Source of the DNA: Chlamydiia bacterium
GTDB taxonomy: Bacteria; Chlamydiota; Chlamydiia; Chlamydiales; GCA-2402025
DNA: 51,340 nt
Reading direction: 5' to 3'
Assembly: GCA_030427725.1 (NCBI GenBank)
Contig: JAUICV010000004.1
Location: 1 to 51,340, forward strand
The stretch's first letter is position 1, and every line of letters begins with the position of its first letter. The notes beneath the pieces were generated by a model that worked only from the letters and a program-made list of their open reading frames with translations, had not been told where the DNA came from and made no database searches. This document shows positions 24,201-32,365 of the stretch, piece by piece. Made by a program: the position numbers and the translations under genes.

Positions 24201-25658
24201 TCAAACAATCTTTGAGAGTTGCCTTTCAATGTTTTTCATTGAAGGTCTCTTACCTGGATCTTCTTTCAAGCAAGATAAAGCTATTTCGAAAAGCTTTCCA
24301 GTCGGATCCCTTTTTAAAAAATTCTTTGTTAATGTAAAGTTTTCAGCCTTTTGTTTTTCGATCCAAGGTTTAAGTAATTCATGATTACATAAAACCTTTT
24401 GTATCCAAGTAAATAGTTTCTGTAAAAGCTCCACTTTCTTTCTTTGAGCCATTCTTTGTATTTTAGGAGTTTCGGGGGAAATTTTATACTTTTTTACGCA
24501 TTCGGCGATATAAACTTTGACTTCTTTATCGATGCATGAACATTCATGTGGCATTGGTAGATCTCCTAAAATAAGCTCGATAACTAATAGTCCAAAGGCC
24601 CAAACATCAATCTTTTCGTTATAAGGTATTTTGTCAGAAGACGGACAAAGTTCAGGAGCTACATACATCCAAGTTCCAGCCATTAAAAAACCAAGATCCT
24701 TTGCTTCGTCTAGGGTTTTAGCTGCTCCAAAATCAGTTAATTTGGCTCTAAGATCCCGGGTGATAAGGATGTTTTCTAGTTTTATATCCCTATGAATTAA
24801 ATGTTTAGCATGAGTTTCTCTCAAAGCTTCAGCAATGTCTTTAGTGATTGTTAAAACAGTTTGTGCTGTTAATTGCTCTGGATGCTTCTCGGCGAAAGAA
24901 AACAGATCTCCATTTGTCTCCAGTTCAAAATATACCGAATCCTTGTCAAAGGCAACAGGTTTAGCAACATGTGAAGAATCTACTGAAAGCGCTTTAGAAG
25001 CTTCTTCAAAAACATCATTACAATTTTGGCATAGTTCTCTAGGGTTAAACTTTTTTACCACTTGAGAATCACCAAACTGCTCTATACAAAGATCTGACAT
25101 GCCTCCATTTGGAACACCTCCCTGAACGTATTTCACTTCTCCTCTAAAAAAGGATCCAGAAAACTCATGAGATTTATTAACAATTGAAGTTTGCGTTTCA
25201 GGACTTAGCTCTGGAGTAGTATGTAAAAAGGCATGATTGCTCTTCAAAAGAGAAAATGATCGTTGATATGCTGAGGCGAGTATCTTTTCTCCTTCTATAG
25301 CAGATTGGAGATAAGCTCCCTCTTCTGAGAGCTCTCCAGGATACTTGGGTCTTGTCCCAGAGTCAGCTAAGGTGAGAGCCTCAAAAAAATCCCTTTTAGC
25401 ATATGTCGAAAAATTAACAGCTTCCGTGAATTTTTTTTGTCCATCACAGAACTTGCAGTAAAGAGATGTTTTAGAAAAATCTTTGGTCGTATCTTCTGAA
25501 GAAATACTAAGACTTTGCATGCCAGTAATAAATGAATTCCACTCATCTTGAGAAACTTTCATCCATCTGCCACTACTTGAAGTAGAATATAAGTCATTGT
25601 TTGGAAATGGGTGTGTTTTGACTAAAGCTGAGTCTGAACATGTTTTATGTAATCCCAT
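24201..25658 (-). CDS. eukaryotic-like Ser/Thr protein kinase
   Basis: ATG 25658 behind GGAGG gives 485 residues. The N-terminal ~180 residues hold SSSGRWMKVS, a CKFCDG cysteine pair and the AYQRSFSLLKSNHAFLHTTP segment shared with the kinase at 22409. The kinase domain has lysine VVKKF (~202), HRDIKLEN (D291, N296), TDFG (D309) and a complete APE. After subdomain IX comes a ~100-residue helical insert ending in RDPTGKLFEIALSCLKEDPG followed by KRPS. All catalytic residues are present, so it is probably active. No membrane segment or Sec signal; effector secretion is plausible but unproven. Confidence 0.88.
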   Translation of the reverse strand: MGLHKTCSDSALVKTHPFPNNDLYSTSSSGRWMKVSQDEWNSFITGMQSLSISSEDTTKDFSKTSLYCKFCDGQKKFTEAVNFSTYAKRDFFEALTLADSGTRPKYPGELSEEGAYLQSAIEGEKILASAYQRSFSLLKSNHAFLHTTPELSPETQTSIVNKSHEFSGSFFRGEVKYVQGGVPNGGMSDLCIEQFGDSQVVKKFNPRELCQNCNDVFEEASKALSVDSSHVAKPVAFDKDSVYFELETNGDLFSFAEKHPEQLTAQTVLTITKDIAEALRETHAKHLIHRDIKLENILITRDLRAKLTDFGAAKTLDEAKDLGFLMAGTWMYVAPELCPSSDKIPYNEKIDVWAFGLLVIELILGDLPMPHECSCIDKEVKVYIAECVKKYKISPETPKIQRMAQRKKVELLQKLFTWIQKVLCNHELLKPWIEKQKAENFTLTKNFLKRDPTGKLFEIALSCLKEDPGKRPSMKNIERQLSKIV

Positions 25659-25724
25659 AATAACCTCCACTTAGGTATATGATTACGTGGTGTGTTTTCG
25701 TTGTTTGTCTTACTGTAGATTTTT

Positions 25725-25856
25725 TTAAGACTCCTTTGTGATGTTTTTTTTATCTAATGGATCCAAACCGCAAAATTGCCAGTTTGGGATTTCTTTGATA
25801 GAGGAGGGATCGAAATTGCTATTGAGAAATATAAAGAAAGGACTTTTCGTATTCAT
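25725..25856 (-). CDS. small 43-residue open frame between two kinase genes
   Basis: ATG 25856 with AGGAAG four bases upstream encodes 43 residues including PFFIFLNSNFDPSSIKEIP and WQFCGLDPLDKKN, ending at TAA 25725. It fills the otherwise empty 303-base gap between the kinases at 24201 and 25974 on the same strand. Good spacing of the ribosome-binding site is the main support. No homology recognised; it could be chance or a leftover of a larger gene. Nothing else is seen in the gap. Confidence 0.4.
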   Translation of the reverse strand: MNTKSPFFIFLNSNFDPSSIKEIPNWQFCGLDPLDKKNITKES

Positions 25857-25973
25857 TGCTTCCTACCTTTTTTATAGTGAAGCTAATTTTTTAAATTTAG
25901 ACTGTCTAATTTGAAAGATCCTCAAAAAAAACAATCAAAACATTCTACAACAAATGAGAATTTATGTGTCAAT

Positions 25974-27635
25974 TTAATCACTGTTTTTCTCTAAATGTAA
26001 TTGTTGGAATTTGCGTGCTAGAGCTGACTGATTCAACGTTTCTAAAATAGTTTTAGCTTTCGGTCTTTTCGTAGGGTCTTTGGAAAAACATTGTTTTAAG
26101 AGATATAAAAGAGTTCCATCTGGATCTAAGCGGTTGTAACGAAGTTGATTTTTTCTTACCATCTTTTTAAGCCAGTCAGATAAAAATTGTCTATCCGTCA
26201 ACCTACTTTTTGTCCATTCAAGCATTTCCCTTCTTATTATTGATTTCAGACAGTTTTGTAAAAAATATATTTCTTGAGAGGTCATTTGGGATGCATCTTT
26301 TTGAGGGATCTGTTCTAACTTTTCAATTTGTGATGTAGTTCTTTCTGTTTGGTTCTTAGATAAAAAGTCTTTACCTTTTTCTATCCATTCTGAAATGGTC
26401 GCATAAGAGACGTTTCTTTTTTCTAGCTTTTCTAGAAATATTTTAAATTTTCTATAGTTAGAAAGTAGCTGGCTATCAAAAGGAAGGCTTTTAAACAGAA
26501 TTAAATGTATTAAAACTCCATAAGACCAAATATCAAATGATGTCGTATAGCGGTGTTGTAAAGCTGTTTCCGGAGGCATATAAAATATTGTTCCACAGAG
26601 AGGGAAATGTTCCTTCTCTGCTAAAGAAGTTGTTGTAGAGAGTCCAAAATCACAAAGTTTGACTCTGCTTTCAGACTCAATTAAAATGTTTTCAGGTTTA
26701 AGGTCTCTATGAATAATGTTATTACTGTGTAGTGAGGCTAAAGCCTGGGCAATGCATTCCAAAATAGAAAAGCAAAATCTTTCAGATATCTCTTTTTGGT
26801 TTTTTCGAGATTGTTCGTTAACTAAAAAAGTATAAAGATCTCCTTGCGGCATAAATTTAAAATAAGCACCATTTTTACAAAACATTCTTGGAGTTAGGAC
26901 AAACTCCGATTGATTTATAAGAGCTAAATAAGCTTCGTTATAACTTTTGCGCCAAATGTTGTTAGAAGGGGTAGAATTTGTTTTTTTAACAAGCACCTCT
27001 CTTCCAATGACTTCTTTTCTCAGTGTAGTGTTAGAGTTTCCAAGAGAAATCACCGAATCTATATGGTGAAACCCTCTAAGAGCCTTTTTTGCATAGGAGT
27101 CTACTTGCTTCAAAAAGTTAACTTCAGAGGATAAAGGAAGTCTTTCGTGCAGACCTTCAGTTGACCATAGCATTGGTAAGGTTACAAGGTATTTAACATT
27201 ACAAAGGTAGGTATTTGCTAAAAAAGCAATGCGCCTCAAATTTTTTTTCGTATCGCTGGCCCGACGCATAAAACTTCTACTCTTTTTTAAAGAGGAGGAA
27301 TCATTAACTGTAAGTTTATAAAAATCGACAGTAAGACCTTGTACAAGTGTACTTGGTTTAATTGTAGGTTGTATCGATGACGCTAAATCTAAAGCTTCTT
27401 TACGACGATTTAGAGCAATAAGCTCCTCTAATCGTCTGAAACAGTTTTTGCTAGAGGTTATTATTTTTTCTGCAGACTCTTTAACCTCTGAAGCTATATC
27501 AAGGGCTTTTTTCTCTTTTGAAAAAGCCGTGCTTAATGGTTGAAAGGATGGCTGTATCATACTAATACATTCCTCTAGACTATCCATTTCAAATATGATT
27601 GAGAAAGGATTTAATGTTTGAGAGAGAACACTCAT
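25974..27635 (-). CDS. eukaryotic-like Ser/Thr protein kinase with long helical N-terminus
   Basis: A 553-residue protein. Residues 1-190 are mostly helical, with predicted coiled-coil character around 40-90 and a basic stretch KKSRSFMRRASDTKKNLRR. The kinase domain has lysine in VLVKKTN (~217), HRDLKPEN (D311, N316), CDFG (D329), YMPPE (PPE for APE) and FDIWSYGVL. A ~120-residue helical insert in the C-lobe precedes LDPDGTLLYLLKQCFSKDPT then KRP. Catalytic residues are intact. It shares the insert architecture with the kinases at 17084 and 24201. Confidence 0.87.
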   Translation of the reverse strand: MSVLSQTLNPFSIIFEMDSLEECISMIQPSFQPLSTAFSKEKKALDIASEVKESAEKIITSSKNCFRRLEELIALNRRKEALDLASSIQPTIKPSTLVQGLTVDFYKLTVNDSSSLKKSRSFMRRASDTKKNLRRIAFLANTYLCNVKYLVTLPMLWSTEGLHERLPLSSEVNFLKQVDSYAKKALRGFHHIDSVISLGNSNTTLRKEVIGREVLVKKTNSTPSNNIWRKSYNEAYLALINQSEFVLTPRMFCKNGAYFKFMPQGDLYTFLVNEQSRKNQKEISERFCFSILECIAQALASLHSNNIIHRDLKPENILIESESRVKLCDFGLSTTTSLAEKEHFPLCGTIFYMPPETALQHRYTTSFDIWSYGVLIHLILFKSLPFDSQLLSNYRKFKIFLEKLEKRNVSYATISEWIEKGKDFLSKNQTERTTSQIEKLEQIPQKDASQMTSQEIYFLQNCLKSIIRREMLEWTKSRLTDRQFLSDWLKKMVRKNQLRYNRLDPDGTLLYLLKQCFSKDPTKRPKAKTILETLNQSALARKFQQLHLEKNSD

Positions 27636-27794
27636 AAAACACCTAGAAGTTGATTTATGGTGCGGGAGCTTCCAACAGGGTGTTAAATTTTGTAAAGCAT
27701 TATTTTAAAAAAACAAAGTAGTGTAAGGAAAAAAAATTTTCGTGAGATAAAAAGATAAGCATTCTATCGTCTAGGTTTAGGAGAGATAAAGCCT

Positions 27795-28562
27795 ATGAAG
27801 TGTAAAATCACCTTTTTGGGGACATCAGCATCGCTTGGGGTGCCTGTTGTTGGATGTAAGTGCGATACGTGCTCATCAAAACTTAAACAAAACAAACGTT
27901 TACGTTCATCGCTATTTTTAGAAACTGAAAATCAGAAGTTTCTTATTGATGCAGGCCCAGATTTTCGGTCGCAAGCATTGAGTTATCAGATATCTAACTT
28001 AAATGGGGTGTTTTTAACACACACACATTTCGACCATGTAGCAGGGTTAGATGATTTAAGAGTATTTGCTTTTTTTCAAAAAAAACCACTTCCGCTGCTT
28101 GTTTCAAGGGAAACAAAAAAGGATCTAACAGATCGCTTCCCGTATCTTTTTATTCCTGAGAATCAAAAATTTTCTTTTAAGATTTTGAAGGAAGAAAGGG
28201 GACAAGAAACTTTTGAAGGGCTTAATTTTTCATATCTTAGCTATGGTCAAGCAAACATGAAAGTTACAGGTCTTAGATTTAATGAATTTGCTTTCATAAC
28301 CGATATCAAGGAGTATGAAAATACTCTTTTTGAAGACCTTCAAGGCGTTAAAACTTTAGTGATTAGCGCTCTTAACTGGGAGCCAACTAGAGCTCATTTG
28401 GGGATTAAAGAGGTTTTAGAAATTGGAGAGAAGCTAAAGGTCGAAAGGCTATATTTAAGTCATATTGGACATGAGCTTGAGTACGAAAAAACTAACAATG
28501 CTCTTCCAAACTTCGCAAAAGTTGCTTATGATGGTCTCTCGATTGAAGTCAAAATAGGATAA
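27795..28562 (+). CDS. PhnP-like metallo-beta-lactamase-fold phosphodiesterase
   Basis: A 255-residue MBL-fold hydrolase. It has the metal motif LTHTHFDHVAGLDD (~74-87) and the PhnP-type extra zinc site C21, C23, C26 in GCKCDTC, with a matching histidine in YLSHIGHELEY near the C-terminus. E. coli PhnP cleaves cyclic ribose phosphates; chlamydiae do not carry a phn pathway that I know of, so the substrate may be another cyclic or RNA-derived phosphodiester. AGGAGAG precedes ATG 27795. hflX follows 11 bases later; the same pair occurs in Chlamydia trachomatis as I recall. Confidence 0.88.
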   Translation: MKCKITFLGTSASLGVPVVGCKCDTCSSKLKQNKRLRSSLFLETENQKFLIDAGPDFRSQALSYQISNLNGVFLTHTHFDHVAGLDDLRVFAFFQKKPLPLLVSRETKKDLTDRFPYLFIPENQKFSFKILKEERGQETFEGLNFSYLSYGQANMKVTGLRFNEFAFITDIKEYENTLFEDLQGVKTLVISALNWEPTRAHLGIKEVLEIGEKLKVERLYLSHIGHELEYEKTNNALPNFAKVAYDGLSIEVKIG

Positions 28563-28573
28563 TAGGACTTAGT

Positions 28574-29899
28574 TTGAAGAAGATAGAAGAAGAAAAGCTC
28601 TATGAAGATATTCGTTATGAATTAAAAGACTTAAAAACAGTAATGTTAGTGGGTGGTTATCCAGCAAGTCAGAGCAAAGATGAATGCATAGAACACATAG
28701 ATGAGCTTGCAAGCTTGGCAAAAACATATGGTTTTGATGTCATAGAGAAATGTCCTTGTCCTATAAGAAAAATTGATGCAGCAACCTATTTTGGTAAAGG
28801 TAAAGTCGAAGAGCTAGTGGTAATCTCTAATACAAGTGATGTTGATGTTGTCATTTTTGATGATAATATCAACCCAAACCAACAAAGAAATTTAGAAAAG
28901 CTTTTTAAAAAACCTGTCATAGATCGAACTGAATTGATTTTAGAAGTTTTTGCTCAACGGGCACATACCCGAGAAGCTAAGATTCAAATTGAGCTTGCTA
29001 AAACTCAGTACCAGCTTCCGAGACTTAAAAGACTCTGGACGCACCTATCTAGACAATCAGGATCTGCGGGTGGTGGATCTTCAGGAGCTGGTGGACACTT
29101 AAAAGGAGAAGGTGAGCGTCAAATTGAAATAGATAAAAGGATCTTAAAAAGGCGCATAGCAGCTCTGAAAGAAGAGCTAAAAGTCATTAGCGCGCAAAGA
29201 AAAACTCAAAGACAATCTAGGGTCAAGTCTTTTACACCACTGTTTGGAATTATAGGTTATACAAATGCAGGTAAGTCTACCTTGTTAAAGGCATTAACAG
29301 ATGCAGACGTGTTGGTTGAAGATAAACTTTTTGCTACGCTTGATACGACAACTAGAAAATTTAAACTCCCTAGCGGGCAAGATATATTGTTGATTGATAC
29401 AGTAGGGTTTATAAGAAAAATTCCTCACTCGCTTGTAGAATCGTTCAAAAGCACTTTAGAAGAAGCGACCTATACTGACATTTTACTTCATGTGGTCGAT
29501 GTTTCCAATCCTATGGCTGAGGAGCATGCTGAGGCAACTTTAGCAGTTTTAAAGGAGCTCAAAGCTGATAAAAAACCTATGATCACCATACTCAATAAAG
29601 TGGACCAGTGCCAAGATAGGTCCATGATGTTGAAGTTCAAACTTAAGTTTCCAAAAACAGTCATGGTTTCAGCCTTGAAGCAGGAAGGGTTCGAAAAACT
29701 TTTTGAGATGATGGAGTTAGAGCTAAGAGCCTTACGAATGGTAGCTCAGCTAAAAATTCCCCAAAGCGAATATGGTCTTATTAGTCAGATCATAGAAAGG
29801 GGGAGGGTTTTAGAATCTGAGTACGTAGAAAATGATGTGCTTATGAAAGTAGAGATTCCTAAAGATCTTTATAAAAAAATTGAACCATTCTCTATCTAG
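28574..29899 (+). CDS. hflX: ribosome-associated GTPase HflX
   Basis: HflX splits or rescues ribosomes under stress. This 441-residue protein has the N-terminal HflX domain (FGKGKVEEL, FDDNINPNQQRNLEK), the glycine-rich linker SAGGGSSGAGGHLKGEGERQ, and a G domain with P-loop GYTNAGKST (~227-235), DTVGFIRKIPHSLVESFKST and NKVD. The start is TTG 28574 with AGGA six bases upstream. It lies 11 bases behind the PhnP-like gene and is likely cotranscribed with it. Confidence 0.96.
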   Translation: MKKIEEEKLYEDIRYELKDLKTVMLVGGYPASQSKDECIEHIDELASLAKTYGFDVIEKCPCPIRKIDAATYFGKGKVEELVVISNTSDVDVVIFDDNINPNQQRNLEKLFKKPVIDRTELILEVFAQRAHTREAKIQIELAKTQYQLPRLKRLWTHLSRQSGSAGGGSSGAGGHLKGEGERQIEIDKRILKRRIAALKEELKVISAQRKTQRQSRVKSFTPLFGIIGYTNAGKSTLLKALTDADVLVEDKLFATLDTTTRKFKLPSGQDILLIDTVGFIRKIPHSLVESFKSTLEEATYTDILLHVVDVSNPMAEEHAEATLAVLKELKADKKPMITILNKVDQCQDRSMMLKFKLKFPKTVMVSALKQEGFEKLFEMMELELRALRMVAQLKIPQSEYGLISQIIERGRVLESEYVENDVLMKVEIPKDLYKKIEPFSI

Positions 29900-29971
29900 A
29901 TAAATTTATGTGTTTAACCCTCGATCTTTGGTCAAATAAATTCTATAGAGACCCTTCTAGAATAGCTAACC

Positions 29972-30000
29972 TTGCATATTCGCTACACTTTTGGCATAAT
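29972..30000 (+). promoter_or_regulatory. putative promoter of mtaB
   Basis: TTGCAT (29972-29977), 17 bases, CATAAT (29995-30000). This would place transcription start about 17 bases before ATG 30024. Confidence 0.5.
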
Positions 30001-30023
30001 GCCTTGAGTTTTTTAGGGTGGAT

Positions 30024-31289
30024 ATGGAAAAAAAATTTAAAGTTGTCACTTTAGGGTGCCGTACGAATCAATACGAATCTCAAGCTTATAAAGACCAGCT
30101 AAATAAGCTTGGATATCAAGAAGCTAATGAGAAAGAAGGTGCGGATCTATGTATTGTTAATACATGCACTGTTACAGAAAATGCTGATAAAAAAAGTCTA
30201 TTTCAGATCAAGCAGCTAGCTAAAAAACACCCTAATGCAAAAATAGTTGTTACGGGATGCTTAGTTGATCAAAAAAATTCACCTTTAAAACATAGCGATC
30301 TTCCAGTAGAGCTTGTTCCAAATGGGCAGAAGGAAAATCTTTTAAACCAAATTTTTCCAGAAGTGGAAAATCTGCCAGAATTTCAGATTGAAAGGTTTTC
30401 TGCTCATACAAGAGCTTTTGTAAAGGTCCAAGATGGCTGTAACTCATTTTGTAGCTACTGCGTTATTCCATATGTAAGAGGGCGTTCAAAATCAAAAAAT
30501 TTAAAACAAATTATCAATGAGATCGAAGATCTTGTTAAAAATGGCTACAAGGAAATTGTTCTAACTGGGATTAACATAGGTGATTTTGACGGTGGGGATG
30601 CTTCTGGAAACACAAGACTTTCAACACTAGTTAAAGAGGTCGATAAAATTAAAGGACTTCAAAGGGTGCGCATCTCATCTATTGATCCAGATGAGGTTGA
30701 TCAAGAGCTTATCGATGTAATAAAAGCCTCTCCTATTATGTGTCATAGTATGCACATAGTTTTGCAATCGGGATCTAACCACATCCTAAAGAGAATGAGG
30801 AGAAAATATACTAAGCAAGAATTTTTCAGATGTATTAATGATTTGAAAGAGACCTTTCCAGATTTTACTTTTACAACAGATATAATAGTGGGTTTTCCAG
30901 GGGAGTCTTTAGACGATTTTTCTGAGACCTTAGATGTTGTTAAATCAGTTCGTTTTGCTAAAGTTCATGCATTTCCCTTTAGTGTAAGACCTGGGACAAG
31001 GGCTGAAAGAATGGATAGTCATATTAATTCAGACGAAATAGCTAGAAGAAGAGTGAGCTTGTCGAAAGCTTCTGAACAAGCAGCGTTCGATTTAAGAGAT
31101 AAATATATAGGAAAAACTATATCAGTTTTAGTTGAAGAGGATGATTCTCTTAGAGAAGGATATATGCAAGGGTATAGCGAGCATTTTATTTTAGTATCAT
31201 TTCCTAAAAAAAATGTTAGAAAAAATGACATCGTCTCAGTAAAGATTATGGAAAATCATCCAGATGGATTAGTCGGAGAGATAGAATGA
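30024..31289 (+). CDS. mtaB: tRNA (t6A37) methylthiotransferase MtaB
   Basis: A 421-residue radical-SAM methylthiotransferase. The auxiliary cluster cysteines are in TLGCRTNQYES (C12), NTCTVTENADKKS and VTGCLVDQ; the radical-SAM triad is CNSFCSYC; a TRAM-like tail follows. TLGCRTNQ-type starts mark MtaB (ms2t6A at position 37) rather than MiaB, which is present separately at 39175. ATG 30024 is chosen over GTG 30018 because AGGG lies five bases upstream. Its stop overlaps the next gene's ATG. Two [4Fe-4S] clusters are needed, consistent with the Fe-S carriers encoded at 8340-8908. Confidence 0.92.
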   Translation: MEKKFKVVTLGCRTNQYESQAYKDQLNKLGYQEANEKEGADLCIVNTCTVTENADKKSLFQIKQLAKKHPNAKIVVTGCLVDQKNSPLKHSDLPVELVPNGQKENLLNQIFPEVENLPEFQIERFSAHTRAFVKVQDGCNSFCSYCVIPYVRGRSKSKNLKQIINEIEDLVKNGYKEIVLTGINIGDFDGGDASGNTRLSTLVKEVDKIKGLQRVRISSIDPDEVDQELIDVIKASPIMCHSMHIVLQSGSNHILKRMRRKYTKQEFFRCINDLKETFPDFTFTTDIIVGFPGESLDDFSETLDVVKSVRFAKVHAFPFSVRPGTRAERMDSHINSDEIARRRVSLSKASEQAAFDLRDKYIGKTISVLVEEDDSLREGYMQGYSEHFILVSFPKKNVRKNDIVSVKIMENHPDGLVGEIE

Positions 31290-32365
31290 AAATCCAAATA
31301 GCAGCGAAATTGACTCCTTTTTCACATAAACCTGGAACTGAAGTGTTAATTCCAGGTGGAAGTATTTACGCGACGGTTTATCCTACTAGATTAGAGATCT
31401 GTGACTCATGCTCAAGACTTGCTCTTTTTGAATTTGATATTGAAAAGGCCTATAAAGATTTTACAGTTATTCAGGATCTTGAAAAAAGAAAAGTTGTTGT
31501 ATTTTTAAAATCCCCTGGAGGATATTTAAAGTATCAACTTGAGCATATTGAAGATGAGATCTTATTTACAGTACTCAAATCAGAAAATGGACTTTCGTTT
31601 ACCCTTAATGAAGGTAGATCAAAAGATCTTTTAGTTTTAAAGGAAAAAGAGACACTCTCTTTTTCGGTTTCTCAAAGAGCTTTAAAGATAGATCTTTTAG
31701 AAAAACTTTCCTTTGGCAATCACAAAAAACAAGACTGGCAAGAAGTCGAGAAAAGAGACAACCCCCAAGAGTACTTGCCTTTTTGGTATTATCTAGGACA
31801 AATGGTTCCTAATTTTGATGAAAAGTTAGATGAGGGTTCTGTTAAATACTTAAACCTGATTAGAAATGACATTTCTGCAAAAGAAAAAGCAAAGGCATTA
31901 GAGCGGTTGCAACATGTTTTTAAAGGAGGCTTTAAAGGGCTTATGGTTCCCTTGCTTCATGATGAAAAACACCTTGGGCTTTTTGAAACGTCTTGTTGTA
32001 GTTCAAATCCAAAGGCGATTCCTTTGTTATCCTTGGGGTATCGCTACATAAGAGAATTTTTTATCCAGTCAACACAAAATGAACTTTTTGTGATGCCGTG
32101 TCTTCCAAAGGACTTTCACGCGGGAAGGTTGATAGATATTTCAGAAAAGAATTTGAAAATAGATCTCGAGTGGTCGAAAAAGCTTTTGAAAAAGCTTAAA
32201 ATTACGCCTACAGAAACCGTAACCATTAAACTCTGTTTCCAACCAGTTCTAAGGACATGTAAATTGAAAATATCTAAGTTGCGGCTTGGGAAAATTTTCA
32301 AAAATGGAGAAACTATTGAACTAGTTCAAGGGGTTACTTACCTTTTTGATAATTTCAAAAAATAG
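31286..32365 (+). CDS. unknown protein with glycosidase-like C-terminal tail
   Basis: This 359-residue soluble protein starts within the mtaB stop (ATGA). The first ~150 residues are beta-rich (PGTEVLIPGGSIYATVYP) and the middle is helical. The end, LFVMPCLPKDFHAGRLIDIS followed by LKIDLEWSKKLLKKLKI, resembles the closing beta-sandwich of GH65/GH95-type glycosidases, where LLPALP-x-x-W-x-x-G precedes a similar strand. No catalytic barrel is visible. I assign no function; coupling to mtaB may be only organisational. Confidence 0.7.
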   Translation: MKIQIAAKLTPFSHKPGTEVLIPGGSIYATVYPTRLEICDSCSRLALFEFDIEKAYKDFTVIQDLEKRKVVVFLKSPGGYLKYQLEHIEDEILFTVLKSENGLSFTLNEGRSKDLLVLKEKETLSFSVSQRALKIDLLEKLSFGNHKKQDWQEVEKRDNPQEYLPFWYYLGQMVPNFDEKLDEGSVKYLNLIRNDISAKEKAKALERLQHVFKGGFKGLMVPLLHDEKHLGLFETSCCSSNPKAIPLLSLGYRYIREFFIQSTQNELFVMPCLPKDFHAGRLIDISEKNLKIDLEWSKKLLKKLKITPTETVTIKLCFQPVLRTCKLKISKLRLGKIFKNGETIELVQGVTYLFDNFKK

